Below, piece after piece: positions 50,045-57,488 of a stretch of 64,000 bases of DNA (the first letter of the stretch is position 1; the number at the start of each line of letters is the position of its first letter). The notes under the pieces were generated by a model. It saw only the letters and a list, made by a program, of their open reading frames with translations, ran no database searches and was not told the origin of the DNA. The position numbers and the translations under genes were made by a program. Origin of the DNA: Nocardia sp. NBC_01503 (GTDB taxonomy: Bacteria; Actinomycetota; Actinomycetes; Mycobacteriales; Mycobacteriaceae). The stretch covers positions 7,564,001 through 7,628,000 of the forward strand of contig NZ_CP109596.1 of NCBI RefSeq assembly GCF_036327755.1, read 5' to 3'.

Positions 50045-51646
50045 ATGATCACTGCGGGAAATCTATTGCGGGAAAACGCATTCCACCGAGCGGGCACCCT
50101 GGATCACAGCGAAGAACTCCCGCCATCGTTCTGGCCCGGACACTGCGCGGCGGGATATCGCGTCTGGTATCAGGGCATCGGCTACGACGGATCGGGCCGA
50201 ATCGTCTCCGGATCGGTATTCGTACCCGCGGGTGAACCGCCCGTCGACGGCTGGCCGGTGATCAGTTACGCGCACGGCACCACCGGACTGTCGGACCGCA
50301 CCGCGCCGTCCGTGGCCGGACTGTCGCGACCGGAGAGCCGGCACGTGGGCATGTGGCTCGAGGCCGGATACGTCGTGACCGTCACCGACTACGAGGGGCT
50401 GGCCTCCGCCGGCCCGCATCCGTACTTCAACGGCGAGGCCGCCGCCGACGATGTGGTCGATATCGTCCGCGCCGCGCACCAGCTCGGCCATCGGCTGAGT
50501 CCCCGCTGGGTCGCGGTCGGCTTCTCACAGGGCGGTCACGCCGCACTGTTCACCGGATTGATGGCCACGAAATACGCTCCGGAGCTCGACTTTCGGGGCA
50601 CGGTGGCGCTGGCTCCGCCGGTCGAGGTTCCGATGATCATCGATCTGCAGACGGCCGAGGACAGCGCCGGGGTCACCCTGTTCCTGCCCTATCTGCTCGC
50701 CGGATTGCGGACCACCCGCGGCCTGGACACCCACGAGTTCATGACCGGTCTCGGGCGACGCCTGGTGGAACTCGCCGAGCACGCGCCGGTGCGCGATATC
50801 CACTACGCGGTCGCCCTGCTGACCAACGAGGACATCGGCACCACCGGTCTGAGCGGACGCCCCGGCGTCGAGGAGATGCTGCGCGCCTGCCGGGTGCCCT
50901 CGGCCCGATTCGATCGACCGGTCATGCTGGCCGCGGGCACCGCCGACGATGTGCTGCCCATGGTGGTGGTCACCCATTTCGTCGATGAGATACGCAGGGC
51001 GGGAACGGATATCCACCTGACCACCTGCACCGGAATCGATCATTCGGGCATGCTGTGCGCGGTACCGGAGATGCTCGCCTGGGTCGGCGAGCGCATGACG
51101 GCACCGTCGGTCGCCGAATCGCTCAGCGCCAGACACGGATTCGGACTGCTCGACATCACCGGCGACGGCTATCTGACCGCCGATGACTACGAGGCGTTCG
51201 GATTGCGGTTGGTGCAGGCGTTCAACGAAGCCCCCGGATCGCCCCGGGCCATGGCGGTGCGCTCGGGGTACCGGGCGCTCTGGCGATCGATGGCCGAGCG
51301 GGCCGATGCCGACGGGGATGGGCGCATCACCGTCACCGAATTCCTGGACTGGCTCGAAAACCATTGGGACAATGACGGATTCGATCGCGATATCACCCCG
51401 CTGGCGCAATCGGTCATCGATCTGGCCGATGCCGACCGCAACGGCGTGCTCGATCGAGCGGAGCTGATCGAACTGCTCGTCGGCTGCGAACATACGCCCG
51501 CCGAGGCGAGCGCCCTGTTCGACCGGCTCGATATCGACGGCTCCGGCACCATCACCGCCGACGAGCTCATCACCGCCATTCGCGAGTTCTGCCTCGACCC
51601 GACCCCGGATAAACCGGGCGCGTGGCTATTCGGGCGGTTCCGATGA
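50045..51646 (+). CDS. Alpha/beta hydrolase (secretory-lipase type) fused to four EF-hands
   Basis: A 533-residue protein with two modules. Residues 1-355 are a lipase-type alpha/beta hydrolase: oxyanion HGTTG at 77-81, nucleophile Ser161 in VGFSQGGHAAL, Asp near 301 in AAGTADDVLP, and His333 in TGIDHSGM. Residues 365-525 are a calerythrin-like calcium-binding domain with EF loops starting at D370 (DITGDGYLTADD), D421 (DADGDGRITVTE), D462 (DADRNGVLDRAE) and D496 (DIDGSGTITADE). All four look able to bind calcium. No signal peptide is seen, so it probably works in the cytoplasm, perhaps on lipid esters in membranes. Its stop overlaps the acyltransferase start (ATGA). ATG 50045 follows a GGAG about 7 bases upstream. 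Confidence 0.88.
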   Translation: MITAGNLLRENAFHRAGTLDHSEELPPSFWPGHCAAGYRVWYQGIGYDGSGRIVSGSVFVPAGEPPVDGWPVISYAHGTTGLSDRTAPSVAGLSRPESRHVGMWLEAGYVVTVTDYEGLASAGPHPYFNGEAAADDVVDIVRAAHQLGHRLSPRWVAVGFSQGGHAALFTGLMATKYAPELDFRGTVALAPPVEVPMIIDLQTAEDSAGVTLFLPYLLAGLRTTRGLDTHEFMTGLGRRLVELAEHAPVRDIHYAVALLTNEDIGTTGLSGRPGVEEMLRACRVPSARFDRPVMLAAGTADDVLPMVVVTHFVDEIRRAGTDIHLTTCTGIDHSGMLCAVPEMLAWVGERMTAPSVAESLSARHGFGLLDITGDGYLTADDYEAFGLRLVQAFNEAPGSPRAMAVRSGYRALWRSMAERADADGDGRITVTEFLDWLENHWDNDGFDRDITPLAQSVIDLADADRNGVLDRAELIELLVGCEHTPAEASALFDRLDIDGSGTITADELITAIREFCLDPTPDKPGAWLFGRFR

Positions 51647-52650
51647 GGAGCCCGCTACCGACAGCCGTTCTCGGCGGTCTCCTGCTGATCATCGGTGCGC
51701 CACTGCTGCTGCTGGCTCGACTGGTCGTGCTGCTGCCGGGTTTCCCGGAGGCGATGCGGGGCCGGGCTCGCCTGCTCTTGCTCTCGGCCGCATTCCTGCT
51801 CGTGTATGAGATCGACGGCCGATCCGGGCGAGAGATTCGGCGGTCCGGGCGACAGGGCGGGTGCGACCGCCTCGCCGCGCTGAACCGGCGGTTCTACGGA
51901 TGGGGGTTCGCCGTGGCGGGCATCGAGCTCAATTGCGCTCCGCCACCGCGTATTCCGGCCGATCGCCCGGTGATCGTGCTGGCCCGGCACGCCGGTGCCT
52001 TCAACAGCGCGCTGATGGCTCATCTCATCGCCCGGGATCTGGGCCGGGACACCTACACCATCGCCAAACGCTGCGCGGCCCTCACGCCCGGACTGCGCGC
52101 GGTATACGCGGACTCCGGCGTGGTGTTCTGCCGATTCGACCAGGAGGGCAAAGCCGTTGCACTGCAACAGCTTCGAAAACAAGCCAGCGGTGCGCTGCCC
52201 AGCGACGCACTGCTGCTGTTCCCGGAGGGGACGAACTATTCGGTGAAGCGCTGGCGGCAGGCCATCGAGACCATGCGGGCCGCCGGCCGGGACGCGCACG
52301 CCATCCAGGCCGAACAGTGCCCGCACGTGATGCCGATTCATCCGACCGGAGCCTGGATGCTCGCCACCAGCGCGCCGACCGCGGATGTGGTCGTGCTCGC
52401 GCAGACCGGACTCGAGGATCTGACCGGTGCCGACGGGCTGGGTTATCCGTCCATCGGCACCGGCGAGGTGCGAGTCGGATGGTGGCATATTCCGGCCGAC
52501 GAGGTGCCGCGCGAGCGCGCCGAATTCGCCGCCTGGCTGCGCGGGCAGTGGCGGGAGGTCGATTCCTGGATCGCGACCGCCCGCAGCGCCGGGACCATGG
52601 AAGATGTTGCGGCCGTTCATCCTTCGAAGCCACTCCGCCCGGTCCACTGA
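51643..52650 (+). CDS. PlsC-like acyltransferase with modified motif I
   Basis: A 335-residue acyltransferase with an N-terminal hydrophobic anchor (about 8-33: AVLGGLLLIIGAPLLLLARLVVLL). Motif III is plain: LLLFPEGTNYSVKRW near 192-206, as in the FPEGTR of 1-acylglycerol-3-phosphate acyltransferases. Motif I, normally H-x4-D, reads ARHAGAFNSALM, so the Asp is replaced by Asn; the catalytic His is kept. The protein probably re-acylates a lysophospholipid or another alcohol with an acyl-CoA at the membrane. It overlaps the upstream hydrolase-EF-hand gene by 4 bases and is 23 bases before the patatin-EF-hand gene, so the three act as one unit. Confidence 0.85.
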   Translation: MRSPLPTAVLGGLLLIIGAPLLLLARLVVLLPGFPEAMRGRARLLLLSAAFLLVYEIDGRSGREIRRSGRQGGCDRLAALNRRFYGWGFAVAGIELNCAPPPRIPADRPVIVLARHAGAFNSALMAHLIARDLGRDTYTIAKRCAALTPGLRAVYADSGVVFCRFDQEGKAVALQQLRKQASGALPSDALLLFPEGTNYSVKRWRQAIETMRAAGRDAHAIQAEQCPHVMPIHPTGAWMLATSAPTADVVVLAQTGLEDLTGADGLGYPSIGTGEVRVGWWHIPADEVPRERAEFAAWLRGQWREVDSWIATARSAGTMEDVAAVHPSKPLRPVH

Positions 52651-52673
52651 ATCAGTTCGGGAGCCGCGATCAT

Positions 52674-54137
52674 ATGAGCAACACCACGACAGGGCCCGTC
52701 CCCCACACCGCCTTCGTCCTGGGTGGCGGCGGTATGCTCGGCGGCTATCAAGTCGGCATGCTGCGGGCACTCGCCGAATACGGCATCACACCGGATCTGG
52801 TCATCGGCACCTCGGTCGGATCGATTCAGGGCGCGATCCTGGCCGCACCCCGCACCGGGAACACCATCGACGCCCTGACCGCGTTCTGGCATGACGCGCT
52901 GACCGAGAAGGTCATGGGCGTTCCGGTGCGTTCCCTGCTCACCAATCTGGTGCGGCTGCGGCCCGCGCTCGCCACCCAGGACGCGCTGCGCGAGGTATTG
53001 GAACGGCATGTGGGCGTGGACACTCGAATCGAGCAGCTCGGGATTCCCTTCCAATGCGCGGCGGCCTCGATCGAACGGGCGACGGCGCGGTACTTCGACT
53101 ACGGACCGGTGATACCGGCGCTGCTGGCCTCGAGCTGTATTCCCGGACTGTGGCCGCCGCTGCGGATCGGGGCCGAGCACTATATCGACGGCGGTGTGGT
53201 GGAGACGGTGCCGTTCACCCGCGCTGTCTCCTTCGGCGCGAAGGAGATCTATGTGCTGCGGCTGCGCCAGCGCGAACTGCCGTTGAAATCTCCGCGCCTG
53301 CCGTGGCAGTTGGGGCAGACCGTGTTCGAGGTGTCCCGGCGGCATCGGCTCGGGCAGGTGATCAATATGCGCCCGGCCGGGGTGACGGTACATCTGCTGC
53401 CGACCGGCGAGGATCTGCTGGAGCCGCCGGACACCGGGCTGTACACCACCGTGCAGCAGCAGCTGGAGATCTTCGAGCGCCGGGTGACGGCCGGATATCG
53501 GAGCACGGTGGACTATCTGAGCGCGACCGAGGAGCGCAAGACCGCGATCATCAGGTCACGCACCCGGGAGCCGAAGCGAATCCCTGTGCACCGCAACCAC
53601 TCCGAGTTCGTGCGAGATAAGCTCGCCCGATTCTTCGACCTCTTCGACCATGACGGCGATCAGCGGGTCTCCAGCGCCGAATACACCGCGGCCGCCGATC
53701 GAATCTGCGTCGCATTCGCCTGCCCACCCGAAAGCGCCACCGGCACAAGACTTCACACCGCCATCGCCGAGTTCTGGGCCGGACTCTGCCGCGAAGCGGG
53801 CACCGATCCGCGCGGCCAGCTGAACCGCGACCAATACGTCGACGCCCTGGCGCGCCTGACCACCAACCCCGCCGACTACGACAAACACGTCCTGCCCGCC
53901 ATCGCCGCCATCCTGGCCGCCGCCGACCACGACCGCGACGCGGTCCTGAACGTCGACGAACTCCACCATCTCCTCACCGCCCTGGGCGTGGACACCTCCG
54001 GCATCCACGCGGTCTCCCTGCGTCTGGACACCAATAACGACGGCGTCCTGAGCCTCGACGAACTCGACGAAGCCTTCGCCGACTACTTCACCAGCGAAGA
54101 ACCCGGCGCTCCGGGCAACCTCCTGTTCGGCGCATAG
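52674..54137 (+). CDS. Patatin-like phospholipase fused to EF-hand domain
   Basis: A 487-residue protein. Residues 10-290 form a patatin domain: oxyanion loop VLGGGGMLGGYQVG (16-28), nucleophile Ser47 in GTSVGS, a second-shell SSCIPGLWPPL segment, and Asp172 in IDGG, which completes the Ser-Asp dyad. Residues 310-487 form a calerythrin-like EF-hand domain. Calcium loops start at D325 (DHDGDQRVSSAE), D418 (DHDRDAVLNVDE) and D452 (DTNNDGVLSLDE); the second of the four, near 377, is degenerate (TDPRGQLNRDQY). Patatins cut acyl groups from phospholipids. Both this and the first gene of the operon end in a similar DP/EPGAP-x-W/L-LFG tail, so their EF modules are related. Confidence 0.9.
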   Translation: MSNTTTGPVPHTAFVLGGGGMLGGYQVGMLRALAEYGITPDLVIGTSVGSIQGAILAAPRTGNTIDALTAFWHDALTEKVMGVPVRSLLTNLVRLRPALATQDALREVLERHVGVDTRIEQLGIPFQCAAASIERATARYFDYGPVIPALLASSCIPGLWPPLRIGAEHYIDGGVVETVPFTRAVSFGAKEIYVLRLRQRELPLKSPRLPWQLGQTVFEVSRRHRLGQVINMRPAGVTVHLLPTGEDLLEPPDTGLYTTVQQQLEIFERRVTAGYRSTVDYLSATEERKTAIIRSRTREPKRIPVHRNHSEFVRDKLARFFDLFDHDGDQRVSSAEYTAAADRICVAFACPPESATGTRLHTAIAEFWAGLCREAGTDPRGQLNRDQYVDALARLTTNPADYDKHVLPAIAAILAAADHDRDAVLNVDELHHLLTALGVDTSGIHAVSLRLDTNNDGVLSLDELDEAFADYFTSEEPGAPGNLLFGA

Positions 54138-54173
54138 CGAAAACCCATGCGTAGTCGGCGGCGGCTTCGGGGC

Positions 54174-54926
54174 TCACTCGCGCGCCGGGGCCACCAATCC
54201 CAGATCGCCGTCATAGCGGCGATAGAGCAGACGGCCCCGGCCGTCATCCGTCGCGGTGTAGAACAGGAACGGCAGCGCGTACGCGCACAAGCGCGCTGCC
54301 GCATCGGCGTCGGTCAGTATCCGAGTCGGATGCGGATTGACGGTCAATCGCAGGTCGCCCGCGATCCGCGGCGGGTGCATGCGACGCTGCCTGGCCATCC
54401 GAACACCCAGCGGCCCAGCCCAATACACGATCGCGTCCTCGCCGGTCGCGAGGTCGGTGAACAGATGAGCGTCATAGTCGAGAGCGTCCATGGCGCGCAC
54501 CGCCGCGATCGGATCGCTGATTCGCGGTTGGCAGATCTTGCGGTGCACGATCGGGCGCTCATCGGTGACGTACGCCAGCGGCGCGCGCCCCGGATCGGGC
54601 TCCCAGCGCGGCGGCAGGGCGGCCGCGAGCCGATCGAGTTGACTGTCCAGGCGCGCCGCGGCGAAGGTGAGGGCGAAGCCGCCCGGCCCGGCGATCTGGG
54701 AGCGCACCGCCCGGCCGCCGTAGTCGACATTCACCTGCGCGACGTTCTCACCGTCGGCGTACCCGCGCGCGGTAATGCGCACGCGCGCATCGTGTTCGGC
54801 ACCGTGCCTGTGCAACACCCGGGCGATCGCCCGCTCCGCACGCCGAACCTGTGCCGATGAAACCTCTCCGCAAGCGCTCACTTGCACGTTGGGCTGCACC
54901 GCCGACCACACCTCACCTGTTATCAC
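54174..54926 (-). CDS. Dormancy-type ribosome hibernation factor with two S30AE C-terminal domains (paralogue 1)
   Basis: A 250-residue protein. The N-terminal part (PNVQVSACGEVSSAQVRRAERAIARVL ... VRITARGYADGENVAQVNVDYGG) is a weak HPF/RaiA-type ribosome-binding fold. Two C-terminal domains of the S30AE_C type follow: IVHRKICQPRISDPIAAVRAMDALDYDAHLFTD-LATGEDAIVYW and TRILTDADAAARLCAYALPFLFYTATDDGRGRLLYRRYDGDLGLV. Rv0079 of M. tuberculosis has this kind of layout and belongs to the DosR dormancy regulon. A DosR-like box lies upstream at 55008-55023, which puts the start downstream of ATG 54980; I chose GTG 54926, though other starts are possible. It should silence ribosomes in hypoxia. Confidence 0.8.
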   Translation of the reverse strand: MITGEVWSAVQPNVQVSACGEVSSAQVRRAERAIARVLHRHGAEHDARVRITARGYADGENVAQVNVDYGGRAVRSQIAGPGGFALTFAAARLDSQLDRLAAALPPRWEPDPGRAPLAYVTDERPIVHRKICQPRISDPIAAVRAMDALDYDAHLFTDLATGEDAIVYWAGPLGVRMARQRRMHPPRIAGDLRLTVNPHPTRILTDADAAARLCAYALPFLFYTATDDGRGRLLYRRYDGDLGLVAPARE

Positions 54927-55313
54927 GAGCCGACGACCTCGCTTCCTGTCCTCGACGAACCGGCTTCCGCAAGCACCCATGGCACCATCACGACCTACCC
55001 GCCAAACAGGGCCGAAAGTCCTTCGCGGGCATCGATGCGCGGGCGAACCGCTGCCACGAGACATCAATCGTGATCGGCATTTGCAAGGACGGAATTCACA
55101 CATTCGATCCAGACTTAACCAATTCAGCTTTCCGGGGTAAATATCTAACTGCGGATAAATACATACCGAGCAGCCCATAATAAGACCATCCGATGCCAAA
55201 CCGTTATTTCCGATTCGAAGCAAGGTTCTATCCGAATAGGATACATTTCAGACCCTTGGGTGGCGGCTCCAAATCTCGAGTCGCGCCATTGCTTCACAAT
55301 TTTGGAGATAGTT
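54927..55313. other. Divergent regulatory region
   Basis: About 390 bases between hibernation-factor gene 1 (minus) and a secreted-protein gene (plus). It holds the DosR-like box at 55008-55023. The part from about 55130 to 55260 is unusually AT-rich for this genome and probably carries the promoter of the secreted-protein gene. No coding frame is convincing; an overlapping minus frame at 55145-55807 is a shadow. Confidence 0.5.
55008..55023 (-). promoter_or_regulatory. DosR-like box upstream of hibernation-factor gene 1
   Basis: On the minus strand this reads AAGGACTTTCGGCCCT. It fits the degenerate DosR (DevR) half-site pair GGGACTTTNGGCCC known from mycobacteria and related genera. It lies 81 bases before GTG 54926, a good distance for an activator site. 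The core GACTTTCGGCCCT recurs exactly before the paralogous gene at 62473. Confidence 0.65.
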
Positions 55314-55934
55314 ATGAGATCTGCCGCATCCGTGCTGCTTCGAGCCGGTGTCGTTACTCCGGTGGCGCTTGCCACGCTCTTCTGTCTGGCCGCACCCGCG
55401 AATGCCACCCCCGTCACCGTGAACTGGAGTTGCCAGGGCACCATCTTCGGCATCGGACAGACCTCCAGCATGACCACCTCGGTCGACGGGACCGCGCCGA
55501 GTACGGCGACATCCGGCTCGGCCGTGGCCATCACCCTCACCCCGGGCGTATCCACGGTTCCCAGTTCGGCCTCCGGCTTCAGTGTGACGAATATCAGCAA
55601 CCTGAAGATGATCTTCCCGACCCCGGCGAATTCGACGCTGGTCTCGGCCTCCGCCTCCGGCGGCACCGTGGCCGGCACCGTCAGCACCTCGGGCGGCAAT
55701 GTCGTTCTCACCGTGCCGGGCCCGATCGCGGGCGGCTCCAGCTTCACCCCGCCGGCGGTCACCATCAATGTCACCGCCGGAACCCCCGGAACACCGATCA
55801 CCAGCAAATACGCCGGGACCAGTTATGCCAATCCGGGCATGACCATGACGACCAAGGTGGCATTCGTGGGCAATGTGGCCACCGCGTGCTACCCGAATCC
55901 GTCCCCGACGCTCACCACCACCGCCGTCAGCTGA
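55314..55934 (+). CDS. Secreted Thr/Ser-rich beta-type protein of unknown function
   Basis: A 206-residue exported protein. The signal peptide is RSAASVLLRAGVVTPVALATLFCLAAPANA with a good AxA cleavage site. The mature part is rich in Thr, Ser, Gly and Val and has alternating strands, like an immunoglobulin-type beta-sandwich; one cysteine near the mature start (VNWSCQG) and one near the end (ATACYPNP) could form a disulfide. No catalytic motif is visible. Similar small secreted proteins occur in Nocardia and Rhodococcus. GGAG lies 6 bases before ATG 55314. A hairpin terminator follows. Confidence 0.75.
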   Translation: MRSAASVLLRAGVVTPVALATLFCLAAPANATPVTVNWSCQGTIFGIGQTSSMTTSVDGTAPSTATSGSAVAITLTPGVSTVPSSASGFSVTNISNLKMIFPTPANSTLVSASASGGTVAGTVSTSGGNVVLTVPGPIAGGSSFTPPAVTINVTAGTPGTPITSKYAGTSYANPGMTMTTKVAFVGNVATACYPNPSPTLTTTAVS

Positions 55935-55954
55935 TCCCTTGGCAGTGTGGTGAA

Positions 55955-55993
55955 TACCTGGATCGGGCTATTACCGACAGCCCGGTCCAGGTA
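55955..55993 (+). terminator. Hairpin after the secreted-protein gene
   Basis: TACCTGGATCGGGCT, 9-base loop, AGCCCGGTCCAGGTA: 14 of 15 positions pair, and a short T-run (TCCTTTT) follows within 15 bases. It ends the upstream transcript. As it is only 25 bases before the MarR start codon, it may also influence that gene. Confidence 0.6.
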
Positions 55994-56017
55994 CGGTGAG
56001 TCCTTTTGAGAGGTTTC

Positions 56018-56503
56018 ATGCATCCAGTGGCTCCGATCGCAATAGAGCTCAGAAAAGCGCTGGAGTTCTATCACGGAACCCTCGAGGATCTGGCCCGCGA
56101 ATTGATCCGACTGCTCGGCGTGAACGAGACCGATCGACGCGCGCTGGAAATCGTCCTACTCGGAGACGGAAAGTCCACCACACCGGGAATGCTGGCCGAA
56201 CAACTCGGCCTCACCGCCGCGGGCGCCACCATCATGCTCAACCGCCTGGAGAAGCAGGGCTATATCGCCCGCTCCCTGCACCCCACCGATCGCCGCCGCG
56301 TCATCGTGGTCGCCACCGATCTCGCCGCCCGCCGCGTCCAGGATCTCATCGCACCGCTGGTCGACGAGGGCTACCGAACCATGCTGAGCCGATACGACCA
56401 CACCGAACTGGAACTGATCGCGGGCTTCCTCACCCGGGTGAGCGAACTACAGCAGAGCCACCGGCAACGCCTGCGCGATATGGACCCGTACCCGCGGCCG
56501 TGA
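56018..56503 (+). CDS. MarR-family transcriptional regulator
   Basis: A 161-residue regulator. The winged helix-turn-helix has TTPGMLAEQLGLTAAGATIMLNRLEKQGYIARSLHPTDRRRVIVVAT, with the DRR wing typical of MarR. Flanking helices form the dimer interface. GAGAGG lies 4 bases before ATG 56018, which beats the in-frame TTG at 56006. Its target is not evident; no divergent gene is next to it. It ends 12 bases from the convergent lipoprotein gene. Confidence 0.9.
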   Translation: MHPVAPIAIELRKALEFYHGTLEDLARELIRLLGVNETDRRALEIVLLGDGKSTTPGMLAEQLGLTAAGATIMLNRLEKQGYIARSLHPTDRRRVIVVATDLAARRVQDLIAPLVDEGYRTMLSRYDHTELELIAGFLTRVSELQQSHRQRLRDMDPYPRP

Positions 56504-56515
56504 CGGATCGATCCG

Positions 56516-57187
56516 CTACATCGGTGTGACCGCACGGACGACGAGCATGCGCTGCGGACTCGGGCAGATCAGGCTGTCCCAGGGCAGCCACTGCGATTCG
56601 GTGTTGTCCGGCGGGTAGACGCGCAGGGTGTTGGTGCGCAGGGCGGCACAGTCGTTGATCTGCTTGGGATAGGTGATGAATTCGAACTGGGCTGCCGCGC
56701 CCGGGGCGAGGACGACCGGAACGGGTTTGGGCGCCTGCGGGCCCTGATCCCGTTCCGCGGGTTCACCCACCGGATCACCGCTGGGACCGTTGGTCTGCGA
56801 AACGCCCGGGAACCCTTGCATCACACAGGTTCGCGAACTGTTGTTGATGAACCTCAGGAACCAGTCCCCGCCCACCGGGCCACCGACTCCCTTGTCCAGG
56901 CTGAGCTGTGCCGTCACGCACTTGGGGATGGCGGTGTCGACGGAGGTCGTCGGGTCGGCGACGGGACTTCCGGTCGTGGGCACGGCACTGGTTTCGGAGT
57001 TGCCGCCACCGGATTCGGTCGCGTTGCCCGGTTGGGTCGGCTGCCCGGATTGCGTTGGGGCCTGCGATGTTTGGCCCGCGGGGATGGTGGTGGGCAACGA
57101 TCCGGATGTGGAGTTCGGATCGCAACCGCTGACGGTGACGGCCAGGCCCGCGGCGACGCAGGCGACGATTAGTGACTTGATCCGCAT
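56516..57187 (-). CDS. DUF4232 lipoprotein
   Basis: A 223-residue lipoprotein. The signal ends in a lipobox (AVTVSGC, Cys about residue 22). A Thr/Ser/Gln-rich disordered linker follows to about residue 90, then a DUF4232 domain with two expected cysteine pairs: CVTAQLSLDKGVGGPVGGDWFLRFINNSSRTCVMQGFPGVS and, later, CAALRTNTLRVYPP ... LICPSP. Family function is unknown; it is common on the surface of actinobacteria. ATG 57187 is preferred over the longer frame because it begins the signal peptide. Confidence 0.85.
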   Translation of the reverse strand: MRIKSLIVACVAAGLAVTVSGCDPNSTSGSLPTTIPAGQTSQAPTQSGQPTQPGNATESGGGNSETSAVPTTGSPVADPTTSVDTAIPKCVTAQLSLDKGVGGPVGGDWFLRFINNSSRTCVMQGFPGVSQTNGPSGDPVGEPAERDQGPQAPKPVPVVLAPGAAAQFEFITYPKQINDCAALRTNTLRVYPPDNTESQWLPWDSLICPSPQRMLVVRAVTPM

Positions 57188-57488
57188 GAGATCCCCTCGA
57201 GTTCGATTACCGTAACCGTTCGTACGCAAGCAGCACATCGAGCCGCACCCGCTCCTGTTACGCCAGGGCACCGGCAGCAACCCCCGTAATCGACTGCGGT
57301 TCAACACAGTTCACCCCCGTACCGCCGGAAACCCCCTGCTCCGGGCACCTTCGGGCAAAACGTTAACACCGGCCCGCACGAGCTGTGCCCCAGAAAGTTG
57401 GGGCCCGCCGGGCGGGCGCGCACCCATGCCGCTCCGGCTGTCGGCCGGAGTCGATCGCTCTGTTCGCCGACTCTTCGCTCAATACGCC
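57188..57488. other. Intergenic region with two small hairpins
   Basis: About 300 bases between two minus-strand genes, without a coding frame. Two perfect inverted repeats lie side by side: GCCCCA-N6-TGGGGC at 57387-57404 and GCCCGCC-G-GGCGGGC at 57403-57417. They lie 70-100 bases beyond the stop of the DHA2 pump gene (minus strand) and may terminate it. The rest should hold the lipoprotein promoter. Confidence 0.4.
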
